The translations under genes were made by a program, and so were the position numbers. Below the pieces are notes generated by a model. The model worked only from the letters and a program-made list of their open reading frames with translations, had not been told where the DNA came from and searched no databases. Shown here piece by piece: positions 1-6,402 of a stretch of 10,609 bases of DNA. Each line of letters begins with the position of its first letter. Positions within the stretch are counted from its first letter, which is position 1. The stretch is from JBBQBM01 sp038317375. Its GTDB lineage: Bacteria > Patescibacteriota > Saccharimonadia > Saccharimonadales > JAGQMS01. The stretch lies in assembly GCA_038317375.1 (NCBI GenBank), contig JBBQBM010000024.1, positions 1-10,609 on the forward strand, written 5' to 3'.

Positions 1-528
1 CAGCTAGTTGCAAAAGGCCTCGACCTGCCTTTGCTAGAGACGATAGTTGTCATCGATGCACGTCGGCAATCTAGCGACTACCTAGGTGATGAACGCTACT
101 ACCAGTTGCTGCATCAAGTGATTGGTCGAGGCATGCGCGGGCACCAAGAAACAACTATTTTTTTGCAAACACCCTATATAGACGATCCGTTAATTACCTG
201 GGCGACTAACGAGGATTGGACGTCTTTTTATAATCAAGAAATCGATGATCGACTCAAGTTTAACTACCCGCCATCGACATTCTTGGCGGTTTATCGAATA
301 AAACGAAAAACATCTGCGGGCCTAGAAGAGATAGTCCGAAAAGTCGACGCTAAACTCCGTACAAAGGGTCTGAATGTCGACATACTTGGCCCGATGCCTA
401 GTTTTCAAGGTTTTGGAAAGACAGAGTGGCAAATTATCGCCAAAGCTAAAAAACGTAGTAGCTTGATAGAGGTCGGCGATCTTCTGGGCACAAGCTGGAC
501 GGTCGACCTCGATGCATTAAGCACATAA
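1..528 (+). CDS. priA: Primosomal protein N' (PriA helicase), C-terminal part, 5' truncated by window edge
   Basis: The reading frame is open from base 1 and ends at TAA 526-528, so only the last 175 residues are present. They match the end of PriA, the superfamily 2 helicase that reloads the replisome at stalled forks. Visible landmarks are the motif V region (QLVAKGLDLP), motif VI as QVIGRGMRG (family form close to QVAGRAGR, arginines kept), and the FYNQE...YPPS segment typical of PriA C-terminal domains, followed by the short alpha/beta tail. The helicase N-terminus and zinc-binding cysteines would lie upstream, outside the window. priA next to def and fmt is a common bacterial order and supports the call. 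The GM insertion-like change in motif VI differs from the usual AG but keeps both arginines. No internal start is implied. Confidence 0.9.
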   Translation, partial: QLVAKGLDLPLLETIVVIDARRQSSDYLGDERYYQLLHQVIGRGMRGHQETTIFLQTPYIDDPLITWATNEDWTSFYNQEIDDRLKFNYPPSTFLAVYRIKRKTSAGLEEIVRKVDAKLRTKGLNVDILGPMPSFQGFGKTEWQIIAKAKKRSSLIEVGDLLGTSWTVDLDALST

Positions 529-530
529 CC

Positions 531-598
531 TCGTCACTCACACCAGCAACAGGGTTCCTGGCCCTGCCGGGAGGCAGGTTTGCTGGTGTATGTGACGA
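531..598. repeat. Large imperfect palindrome between priA and def
   Basis: Arms 531-549 and 580-598 pair over 17 of 19 positions; only a 2x2 internal loop (538-539 against 590-591) breaks the stem. The 30-nt apical region can form either CCTGCC-GGGA-GGCAGG (563-578) or CAGGG...CCCTG (550-566), which exclude each other. No U-tract follows on either strand, so it is not a classical intrinsic terminator. The 3' arm reaches into the spacer/-35 region of the def promoter. It could be a REP/MITE-like repeat, an mRNA-stabilising 3' structure for priA, or a regulatory cruciform; the sequence alone does not decide. Confidence 0.75.
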
Positions 599-606
599 AG
601 CACCTC

Positions 607-615
607 TGGTATACT
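607..615 (+). promoter_or_regulatory. Extended -10 promoter for def-fmt
   Basis: TGG followed by TATACT is an extended -10 element. There is no good -35 hexamer 17 bp upstream, where the palindrome arm lies. The expected start is near 622, giving a leader of about 5 nt before the ATG at 627, with no room for a Shine-Dalgarno site. Confidence 0.6.
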
Positions 616-626
616 CTTGTCAGATC

Positions 627-1199
627 ATGGCTAGCCAAAAAGATATTATTACCCTACCCCACCCGTCGCTTCGGACACCGTCTAAGCGTGTTGGTTATAT
701 CACGAATGATATAAAAACCTTATTGACCTCTATGTCGGAGGCCTTGCTAGATTGGGAGGATCACCGTGAGCACGAAGTTGGAGTGGCGCTAGCTGCCGTA
801 CAAATCAATGAAATGAAAAAAGTCGTCATTGTACGAAATGACTTTGACAATAAGGACGATCGATCGTTTATGGTGTTTATTAACCCCGTGATAACCAAGT
901 ACGAGGGTAAAATCGTTGAGGATTTTGAGGGCTGCCTGAGCATTAAGAACATCTATGGCAAGGTTCCCCGCTTCGAGAAGATTCGAGTCAAGGCAACCGA
1001 CGTGGAAGGAAAGGAATTTAGGGTCACCTTAGAGGGCTTCTTGGCTAGAATAGTTCAGCACGAAACAGACCACACGAAAGGTGTGGTTTTCGTTGATCAT
1101 ATTAAGGATAATGAGAATGCGTTTTATCGTCTTGAAGAAAACGGCGATCTAAAACAATTAGATTATGAAAAAGAAATCAAAAATAGTCTTCTTTGGTAA
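627..1199 (+). CDS. def: Peptide deformylase
   Basis: 190 aa metalloenzyme that removes the formyl group from the N-terminal methionine of nascent proteins. All three family motifs are present: motif 1 as GVALAAVQ (residues 52-59), motif 2 EGCLS (101-105, metal-ligand Cys103) and motif 3 HETDH (145-149, two His ligands and the catalytic Glu). Motif 1 departs from the usual GxGLAAPQ: the second Gly is Ala and the Pro is Val. The glutamine that contacts the formyl group is kept. The ATG at 627 sits just behind an extended -10, so the mRNA is nearly leaderless. The 3' end overlaps fmt by 35 bp in another frame, which implies one transcript and translational coupling of the two opposing activities. 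Active enzyme is likely; effects of the motif 1 changes are inference. Confidence 0.95.
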   Translation: MASQKDIITLPHPSLRTPSKRVGYITNDIKTLLTSMSEALLDWEDHREHEVGVALAAVQINEMKKVVIVRNDFDNKDDRSFMVFINPVITKYEGKIVEDFEGCLSIKNIYGKVPRFEKIRVKATDVEGKEFRVTLEGFLARIVQHETDHTKGVVFVDHIKDNENAFYRLEENGDLKQLDYEKEIKNSLLW

Positions 1200-2022
1200 C
1201 GAGAAGCTCGCCACAGGCCTAGCTTCTGTTAAGCCTATAATTCAGGATGCTATCGTTGCTGCTGGTTTCGAGATCGAACAAGTGGTCACCGGACCACTGA
1301 CGGACTTGAAGCCACATACTGCAAAACTGGCGGTACTTGCCGCCTACGGCCACATAGTCCCAGAGTCGATTATGGACGAATTTCCTCTGGGGATTATCAA
1401 TATTCATCCGTCACTTTTGCCTAAATACCGGGGCTCTACACCTATTGAGGCTGCGATTCTCGCCGGTGATTCAAAAACTGGCGTGTCTATCATGTGCTTG
1501 ACGGCCGCCATGGATGAAGGACCGATATATAAACAGAAGTCTATTCAGTTATCGGGTAAAGAGACTAAGGAGGAGCTAGCCAACACTCTTCAGAATCTAG
1601 GCGCTGAAATGTTGAAAGAAGTATTACCGGCTATTGACGCAGGTACATTAAAGCCGAGGCAGCAGTCGCACCCCGACCGCGATGCCTCATATTGCAAGAA
1701 GATCTCTAGGGAAGATGGGCGAATTGGCTGGACGAAGCAAGCTGAACAGATTGAACGCGAAATCCGCGCTTACGCTGGCTGGCCGGGTAGCCACACTACC
1801 CTTGGTCAAGTGGAGGTCATAATTATGAAAGCGCATTTCGTACCTTCCGATTTTGGATCCCTAGGGGAGATAAATGTCGAGGACGAAATAGGGGTATTAA
1901 TGATTCAAGCAAAAGATGGCTATCTATGCATAGATGCTCTTAAGCCAGTGGGGAAAAAAGAAATGCCCGTGAAGGCATTTCTAAATGGTTACAAATCTAG
2001 GTTGGGCACTCAAGCTGTTTGA
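1165..2022 (+). CDS. fmt: Methionyl-tRNA formyltransferase, shortened
   Basis: 285 aa cytosolic enzyme that formylates initiator Met-tRNA with 10-formyl-tetrahydrofolate. The N-terminal Rossmann start KIVFFGNEKLA, the catalytic triad Asn79 and His81 (INIHPSLLPKYRG) and Asp117 (MDEGPIY), and the C-terminal OB-like domain (ASYCKKIS..DGRIGW, IRAYAGWPG) are all visible. It is shorter than the E. coli enzyme (about 315 aa). The loss falls mostly between VVT (residues 41-43) and LAVLAAYG (55-62): roughly 12 residues stand where E. coli has nearly 50, which removes the basic loop that contacts the tRNA acceptor stem. The start ATG at 1165 lies inside def and no Shine-Dalgarno is obvious, so translation is probably coupled to def. 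It ends in TGA, and its last 13 bp overlap the convergent gene on the other strand. Confidence 0.94.
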   Translation: MKKKSKIVFFGNEKLATGLASVKPIIQDAIVAAGFEIEQVVTGPLTDLKPHTAKLAVLAAYGHIVPESIMDEFPLGIINIHPSLLPKYRGSTPIEAAILAGDSKTGVSIMCLTAAMDEGPIYKQKSIQLSGKETKEELANTLQNLGAEMLKEVLPAIDAGTLKPRQQSHPDRDASYCKKISREDGRIGWTKQAEQIEREIRAYAGWPGSHTTLGQVEVIIMKAHFVPSDFGSLGEINVEDEIGVLMIQAKDGYLCIDALKPVGKKEMPVKAFLNGYKSRLGTQAV

Positions 2023-2345
2023 GGCGGCGATTGCTGGTTGAAAACAGCCAGTATTTGAGGGGCGCTGGCCTTAACCTCAACCTTGAGCTTCTCAAGCTCT
2101 TCAGCGACTACTTGCTTATAATTAGGGAAGTTTCGTTCTAGCCACTGTAGTGACGCCGTGTCGTTTTTTTGATCTATCAAACCTTCGAATTCATCAAGCT
2201 GAGCATCGGTCATCTGTTCTGCTAGACGCATGCCAACTTTTAGCTCTAGTTTGTTGTAAATATCACGTATCATCTCGGGCTTTTCGCTGGCTGGCAGGCC
2301 GCCTAAGCCAACTTCGATTAGAAAATTATCATCAAGCTTGTACAT
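2010..2345 (-). CDS. DUF5663-like small protein
   Basis: 111 aa, no signal peptide or membrane segment. The central part, EKPEMIRDIYNKLELKVG then MTDAQLDEFEGLID and WLERNFPNYKQVVAEE, has the helical pattern I associate with DUF5663, a family of unknown function common in Patescibacteria. A search was not possible. The helices are acidic and amphipathic, suggesting a small protein-interaction domain; the C-terminal 20 residues look disordered. It lies 14 bp downstream of the 281-aa orphan gene on the same strand, but a TAGAAT hexamer in that gap ends exactly 6 nt before the ATG. It could therefore be read both from the upstream operon and as its own leaderless mRNA. Its 3' end overlaps fmt convergently by 13 bp, so antisense interference is possible. 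Confidence 0.8.
   Translation of the reverse strand: MYKLDDNFLIEVGLGGLPASEKPEMIRDIYNKLELKVGMRLAEQMTDAQLDEFEGLIDQKNDTASLQWLERNFPNYKQVVAEELEKLKVEVKASAPQILAVFNQQSPPQTA
2034..2051 (+). terminator. Possible weak stem-loop terminator after fmt
   Basis: CTGGTTG (2034-2040), loop AAAA, CAGCCAG (2045-2051) forms a 7-bp stem with one G-U pair 11 nt after the fmt stop. The tail TATTTGAGG is only weakly T-rich. It lies inside the convergent coding sequence, so it may be coincidental. Confidence 0.25.
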
Positions 2346-2351
2346 GCCTAT

Positions 2352-2357
2352 ATTCTA
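2352..2357 (-). promoter_or_regulatory. -10 hexamer placed for a leaderless transcript
   Basis: TAGAAT (5 of 6 to consensus) ends 6 nt before the ATG at 2345, so the standard start point falls on the A of ATG. No extended TG. It sits immediately after the TAG of the upstream gene. Confidence 0.5.
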
Positions 2358-2359
2358 CC

Positions 2360-3205
2360 CTATTTTTTATGTCGTGACACGTGCTTGTCGTGAAGCCCCG
2401 GGGAAAGATTCCTTAGCATCGCAAGCTCCGAGGGAGTAACCTGGTCTAAAACCGATGCGGCCGCCCTCTCACCATTCCGACCAGTACGTACTCGAGGGCC
2501 CGGGTCATTAAACCGCGGCAAGAAACTAAACTTCGATCTCCCATTTGGGTGAAATCGTGCACGAAGTTGGTCGTTCCGCGTACGAAGTTTTTGATGCCTG
2601 GCATCCTTATAAGCCTCGCTGAAGTCTTCTAGCCTTGCGTGTGCTGCTTGTTCTCGATTTCTAACTTCGAGTTTTGCAAAGGCTCTAGCGTCACCAGAAG
2701 CTCTTTTCATCTCACGCTTAACAACCCTGTCTTGCTTAAACCTGCTGATTACCCCGTCTACCGGTGTACTTGGAATCTGGCCAGAGGCTTGGCGCGCAAC
2801 CTTTATCTCCAGCTCTTTTTTGGCTTCCTCTATTGCAACTGCTTCTTTTCTTTCTTTGCGTGAATAGCCGTGTTTGGCAAACTTAAGACCTTCTTTGGCC
2901 AGGTCGACGGCCACCTGTCGGTCAAAGGCTAATCTTCCTAACTCTGAGATCGCCTCTTGATGCAAGGGTTCTGCTAAATAGTCCCCGTAGGCCTCTGGCG
3001 CGTATCCTCGGTCTAGTAGCATGTCATCTGCGGCTACATGGGTTCTTTTACCTTCACTATCTACCCCATATACATGATGAGAAACAACTTCACCATTTAG
3101 CTTATCTCCGTCACGGTGATAGTCGACATTAACATAATTTGTTACTTCTGAGTCGGGGTTTGATACTGGTGTTTTTTCGGACATTTTTTTGTTTTTAGTT
3201 AACAC
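2360..3205 (-). CDS. Highly charged orphan protein, function unknown
   Basis: 281 aa from a GTG start, or 274 aa from the ATG at 3184. I do not recognise a family. The N-terminal third (about 15-65) is acidic and polar (VNVDYHRDGDKLNGEV). The middle (about 85-200) is rich in Lys, Arg, Glu and Ala and likely long alpha-helix or coiled coil (EEAKKELEIKVARQ, LEVRNREQAAHARLE). The C-terminus is strongly basic with SKFSFLPRFNDPGPRVR. No membrane segment, signal peptide or catalytic motif is visible. A well-formed promoter lies directly in front. Its last -10 base is only 4 nt from the GTG, so that start fits a nearly leaderless mRNA, while the ATG would have about a 19-nt leader without Shine-Dalgarno. 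Its place behind rpsA-infB hints at a ribosome- or nucleic-acid-associated role, which is inference only. Confidence 0.8.
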   Translation of the reverse strand: MLTKNKKMSEKTPVSNPDSEVTNYVNVDYHRDGDKLNGEVVSHHVYGVDSEGKRTHVAADDMLLDRGYAPEAYGDYLAEPLHQEAISELGRLAFDRQVAVDLAKEGLKFAKHGYSRKERKEAVAIEEAKKELEIKVARQASGQIPSTPVDGVISRFKQDRVVKREMKRASGDARAFAKLEVRNREQAAHARLEDFSEAYKDARHQKLRTRNDQLRARFHPNGRSKFSFLPRFNDPGPRVRTGRNGERAAASVLDQVTPSELAMLRNLSPGLHDKHVSRHKK

Positions 3206-3209
3206 GCCT

Positions 3210-3238
3210 ATCTTAGCATAAGCGCGTTAAAAAGTCAA
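3210..3238 (-). promoter_or_regulatory. Promoter of the charged orphan gene
   Basis: On the - strand, TTGACT (3238-3233), a 17-bp spacer, and TAAGAT (3215-3210) preceded by TGC give a -35 plus extended -10. The A-run/T-run inverted repeat AAAAAG...CTTTTT overlapping the -35 could also act as a weak end for the infB transcript. Confidence 0.7.
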
Positions 3239-3247
3239 TGCTTTTTA

Positions 3248-5002
3248 CTATAGCGAGCGGTCTTTGACTTCGCGAGTGAAGAATTCGAAGTGGTCGCCTT
3301 CTAGTATATCGGCCTTACCGGTAGGCTTATAGCTCATGCCGCACATTTCGCCCTTTGGAACTTCTTTTGCGGCTTGTGGGCCACTCTTTAGTGTCAAAAT
3401 CTCAACAGTTTCTATTTCTTCGCCATCTCGAAGATGGTGTGCGAGTGATGGAATGGTTAGCTTGCCCTTAGTAACCTCGCCGCCGCAGATAACCTCGCTA
3501 GCAGTTGTCCTGAAAACACCCCTGATGACTAATCTTCCCGTATCTGTATCAACGATAACCTCTGGTAGGCGCTTAGTGAGTTCGCTTTTAACGTCATCTA
3601 GAAGCTCATAGATAATCTTGAAGCTCTTGACCGTTACGTTATGGCGAGCAGCTAATTGTTTAATGGCAGACCCAGAATCGACGCTAAAGCCGTAAATCGT
3701 TGCGTTGGCAGTCTTGGCTGTAATTATGTCGTTCTCTGTGATTGAGCCAACACCAGACCCCACCACTCTTGTAGCAACTTCTTCTGTATCAAGTGGCTTA
3801 AGACTATCAATAACGGAGGTTAGGGAACCCTGGACATCTGCCTTAATAATAACGTTAAACTCTGTAGTAGACGTGCGCTTACTGATTATCCTTAATAGTT
3901 CTGAACTAGACATTCCTGATTGAGAAGTAGACTGTTTCTGGCCACCCAAATTAGCAGCCTCACGGGCCAGTTTTTCATTCGCTACTACATAAAATTCGTC
4001 ACCAAACTCAGGTAAGGATTTTGCTCCGGAAATTTGTACCGGGGTGGATGGGGCTGCTTCTTTTATTGCCACTCCAGAGGTAGTTTCAAGCATTCGAACC
4101 TTGGCATAGGTTGAGCCGACGACTATGAAGTCGCCTTGGTGGAGGACGCCTTCTTGAATAAGAGCCACGGCCATAGCGCCACGCCCTGTTTCCATGTGAG
4201 ATTCGATAATTAGACCTCTGGCTGGAACGCTGTGGCTGCTTTTTAGCTCTTCAATATCAGAGACCAGTAGGATCATATCTAGCAGTTCCTTGATTCCTTC
4301 GCCAGTTTTTGCCGAAACCGGCACAATGACAGTGTCACCGCCCCATTCCTCAGGCATCACCTCGGCTTCCGCAAGTTGCTGTTTGATCTTATTAATGTCG
4401 GCGCCTTCTTTGTCGATCTTATTGACACAAACGATCATTTTAGTGCCGGCTTTTCGTGCGAACCGGATCGCCTCTAGTGTTTGCGGCTTGATGCCGTCAT
4501 CGGCGGCGATAACGATTACGGCCACATCTGTAAGTAGGGCGCCGTGTTCGCGTAGCGCCGAAAAAGCTTCGTGCCCCGGGGTATCTAAGAAGGTGATTAA
4601 TCTATTGTTGTGCGTAATCTGATAAGCCGAGATATGCTGTGTGATTCCACCCGCCTCTTTGGCGGCGGTGTCGGTCTCTCTAATTTTATCTAGTAGGCTA
4701 GTTTTACCGTGGTCAACGTGCCCCATTACTGCTACGACCGGTGGGCGCGTTTCGGCATCTGCGGCATCGGACATGACTCTTTTGGGAGCTACCTTATCCT
4801 CTGGAGCCTCGTTCTTTAACTCAACCTCTAGGCCAAGCTCTGAAACGATGATATTTGCGATATCAATATCAATCTTTTCATTGACCGTAATCATCATGCC
4901 GTTCTTCATTAGCTCCGCCACTAGACTTGTAACGGGTAGTTCTAACTTTTCGGCGAGAGCGCCGACGGTGATCTGTTCTGGTATCTCGATGATTCTATTC
5001 AT
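3248..5002 (-). CDS. infB: Translation initiation factor IF-2, short form
   Basis: 584 aa GTPase that brings formyl-Met-tRNA to the 30S subunit and promotes subunit joining. G motifs are complete: G1 GHVDHGKT (94-101), G2 GGITQHI (118-124), G3 DTPGH (140-144), G4 NKID (194-197), G5 SAKTGEG (230-236). Domain II, domain III (ADVQGSLTSVIDSL) and the C-terminal beta-barrel that binds initiator tRNA (FRTTASEVICGGEVTKG, near the end CGMSY) follow. Only one short N-terminal IF2_N-like module (about residues 3-55) precedes the GTPase; the long linker of the 890-aa E. coli form is absent. It is 52 bp behind rpsA with its own ribosome-binding site, so it is probably cotranscribed. The usual neighbours nusA and rbfA are missing here. 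With def and fmt nearby, much of the formyl-Met initiation route is in this window. Confidence 0.97.
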   Translation of the reverse strand: MNRIIEIPEQITVGALAEKLELPVTSLVAELMKNGMMITVNEKIDIDIANIIVSELGLEVELKNEAPEDKVAPKRVMSDAADAETRPPVVAVMGHVDHGKTSLLDKIRETDTAAKEAGGITQHISAYQITHNNRLITFLDTPGHEAFSALREHGALLTDVAVIVIAADDGIKPQTLEAIRFARKAGTKMIVCVNKIDKEGADINKIKQQLAEAEVMPEEWGGDTVIVPVSAKTGEGIKELLDMILLVSDIEELKSSHSVPARGLIIESHMETGRGAMAVALIQEGVLHQGDFIVVGSTYAKVRMLETTSGVAIKEAAPSTPVQISGAKSLPEFGDEFYVVANEKLAREAANLGGQKQSTSQSGMSSSELLRIISKRTSTTEFNVIIKADVQGSLTSVIDSLKPLDTEEVATRVVGSGVGSITENDIITAKTANATIYGFSVDSGSAIKQLAARHNVTVKSFKIIYELLDDVKSELTKRLPEVIVDTDTGRLVIRGVFRTTASEVICGGEVTKGKLTIPSLAHHLRDGEEIETVEILTLKSGPQAAKEVPKGEMCGMSYKPTGKADILEGDHFEFFTREVKDRSL

Positions 5003-5012
5003 CTGTTTGGCG

Positions 5013-5021
5013 CTCCCCTTT
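5013..5021 (-). promoter_or_regulatory. Ribosome-binding site of infB
   Basis: AAAGGGGAG, 10 nt before the ATG at 5002, can pair with the 16S tail through AAGG plus a G-U pair. The same nine bases precede rpsA. Confidence 0.65.
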
Positions 5022-5054
5022 CTTTGTTATTGTTAGTTCATAGCGTACTAAAGG

Positions 5055-6140
5055 CTACTTCTTAGTCTTCTTCTTTTCTTTTAGGCTAAGTGCGATCTTG
5101 CGGCCCTCTTTGTCAACTTCGAGAATCTTAAATTCTTTCTTCTCGTTTAGCTTGAATAGTTTCTCTGGATCGACCGCCTCATCGTCGCCGTTACTAAGTT
5201 CAGATATATGAACCAGAGCTTCAACGGATGGAGTAATCTGAACAAATGCACCGAATGGTGTGATTCTGGTTATTGTACCAGTGACACTTTCGCCAACTTT
5301 TATAGCTTCAACATCCTTGAGCCAAGGGTCTTCGATAAGCTGTTTTAGACTTAAGCTCAGCCGCTCTTTGTCTATACTGATGATCTTTGCTTTGACTTTG
5401 TCGCCGACCGTAACATATTTACGAGGATCTTCGACACGCTCCCAGGAGATTTCTGAGATATGGATTAGGCCTTCTATTCCATCGACGTTCACAAAAGCAC
5501 CGAAGTCAATAACTCCAGTTACCATGCCTTCAACACTATCGCCGACTTTTAGCTTGGCAAAGCGATCGGCCATGTCGTCTTTGAGCGCTTCTTTTTCAGA
5601 GAAGATTAGCTTGTTGTCCATTCGGCTGACGTCAATTACTCGTACGCGTAGTGTCTCTTTAATGAGTTGGTTGAGCTTTCCGAGAATCTCGTCTTTGTCG
5701 GCACCAGAAACACGGGGGTAGTGATCGGCCGCAAGTTGCGATACAGGCAAGAAGCCGCGCACACCTTCAAGCTCAAGAAGTAGACCGCCACGGTTTGCGT
5801 CGTAAGCGTTAATTTCGATAGTTTCGCCAGCGTCACAGATACGCTGGAGTTCGTCCCAACCTCTGTCTTTGGCGGCTTTTCGAAGGCTGAGCAAGGCATA
5901 GCCGTTCTCAAATTCTGGATCGACAACGCCAACTGTTAGCGAATCACCAACGTTTAGTTCGTCAGTAACTCCCATTTCGCGGCGCATAACGACACCGATG
6001 CCGTAAACACCGATATCAAGCCAAATTTCGTGTTTCTTAATAGATATAATCGTGCCGTCGATAACGTCGGCAGCGCTAAGACCTTTTAGGTCGTTCTCAG
6101 CTAAGAGCTGTTCCATGGTTAATGTAGTGTTTTTAGTCAT
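5055..6140 (-). CDS. rpsA: 30S ribosomal protein S1, four-domain form
   Basis: 361 aa with four S1 RNA-binding OB folds: about 24-88, 104-183, 200-268 and 282-354. The third and fourth are the most canonical (GMVTGVIDFGAFVNVDGIEGLIHISEI-type and GTITRITPFGAFVQI). The first two are more degenerate, as expected for the ribosome-docking end of S1. It ends in a lysine-rich tail. E. coli S1 has six domains; four is usual in Gram-positives and small genomes. S1 helps load mRNAs with structured or weak leaders onto the 30S subunit, a relevant point where many mRNAs seem to lack leaders. The start ATG at 6140 is supported by AAAGGGGAG 13 nt upstream. A strong promoter about 80 nt upstream drives it and probably infB. 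Autoregulation through the leader, known for S1 in E. coli, is possible but not shown. Confidence 0.93.
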   Translation of the reverse strand: MTKNTTLTMEQLLAENDLKGLSAADVIDGTIISIKKHEIWLDIGVYGIGVVMRREMGVTDELNVGDSLTVGVVDPEFENGYALLSLRKAAKDRGWDELQRICDAGETIEINAYDANRGGLLLELEGVRGFLPVSQLAADHYPRVSGADKDEILGKLNQLIKETLRVRVIDVSRMDNKLIFSEKEALKDDMADRFAKLKVGDSVEGMVTGVIDFGAFVNVDGIEGLIHISEISWERVEDPRKYVTVGDKVKAKIISIDKERLSLSLKQLIEDPWLKDVEAIKVGESVTGTITRITPFGAFVQITPSVEALVHISELSNGDDEAVDPEKLFKLNEKKEFKILEVDKEGRKIALSLKEKKKTKK

Positions 6141-6153
6141 TTCAGTTATTTCT

Positions 6154-6162
6154 CTCCCCTTT
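6154..6162 (-). promoter_or_regulatory. Ribosome-binding site of rpsA
   Basis: AAAGGGGAG 13 nt before the ATG; identical to the infB site. Slightly long spacing but no other start codon fits better. Confidence 0.6.
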
Positions 6163-6228
6163 GGACTGGCTTGGATTTTTTCGAACTCTATTTAGAGCTA
6201 CGAAAAGACCATCCTAAGGTTTTGCTTC

Positions 6229-6258
6229 ATTATACCCATGTCGACCGAAGTTTGTAAA
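6229..6258 (-). promoter_or_regulatory. Promoter of rpsA-infB
   Basis: On the - strand, TTTACA (6258-6253), 18-bp spacer, and a perfect TATAAT (6234-6229). The predicted start near 6222 leaves a leader of about 80 nt. The leader contains a small stem CTCT-AAAT-AGAG (about 6186-6197). Confidence 0.75.
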
Positions 6259-6284
6259 GAGAGGCCCCTTGCCGTGGACTTAAC

Positions 6285-6330
6285 ATTTTCCAGTTTTCAT
6301 TTATCAATGATTTTCCATGTGTCATTTTTC
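6285..6330. repeat. Imperfect 21-bp direct repeat in the rpsA/ROK divergent region
   Basis: Copies 6285-6305 and 6310-6330 both begin ATTTTCCA and contain TCATTT; 17 of 21 positions agree, with a 25-bp period. The region is AT-rich. It could be a binding site for a regulator acting on the ROK promoter. Confidence 0.5.
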
Positions 6331-6351
6331 AAATACTTCTTTGAGAAACGG

Positions 6352-6372
6352 TCAATGTGAAATCAATGTGAA
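6352..6372. repeat. Perfect 10-bp direct repeat with 11-bp period upstream of ROK promoter
   Basis: TCAATGTGAA occurs at 6352-6361 and 6363-6372, so the two copies lie on the same face of the helix, one turn apart. A partial third copy, TCAATGA, is at 6304-6310. The pair occupies the -35 position of the ROK promoter, which otherwise lacks a -35, so an activator or repressor site is plausible. Confidence 0.55.
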
Positions 6373-6387
6373 TTGTTAAATGCCAAA

Positions 6388-6396
6388 TGCTACACT
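6388..6396 (+). promoter_or_regulatory. Extended -10, leaderless placement, for ROK gene
   Basis: TGC then TACACT (6391-6396). The hexamer ends exactly 6 nt before the ATG at 6403, so +1 is expected at the A of ATG. No Shine-Dalgarno is present. Confidence 0.6.
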
Positions 6397-6402
6397 TAAT
6401 CC

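Noticed and set aside
5260..5721. 153-codon + strand ORF inside rpsA
   Set aside because: Ser/Thr/Leu-rich antisense shadow of the S1 repeats, no promoter or ribosome-binding site.
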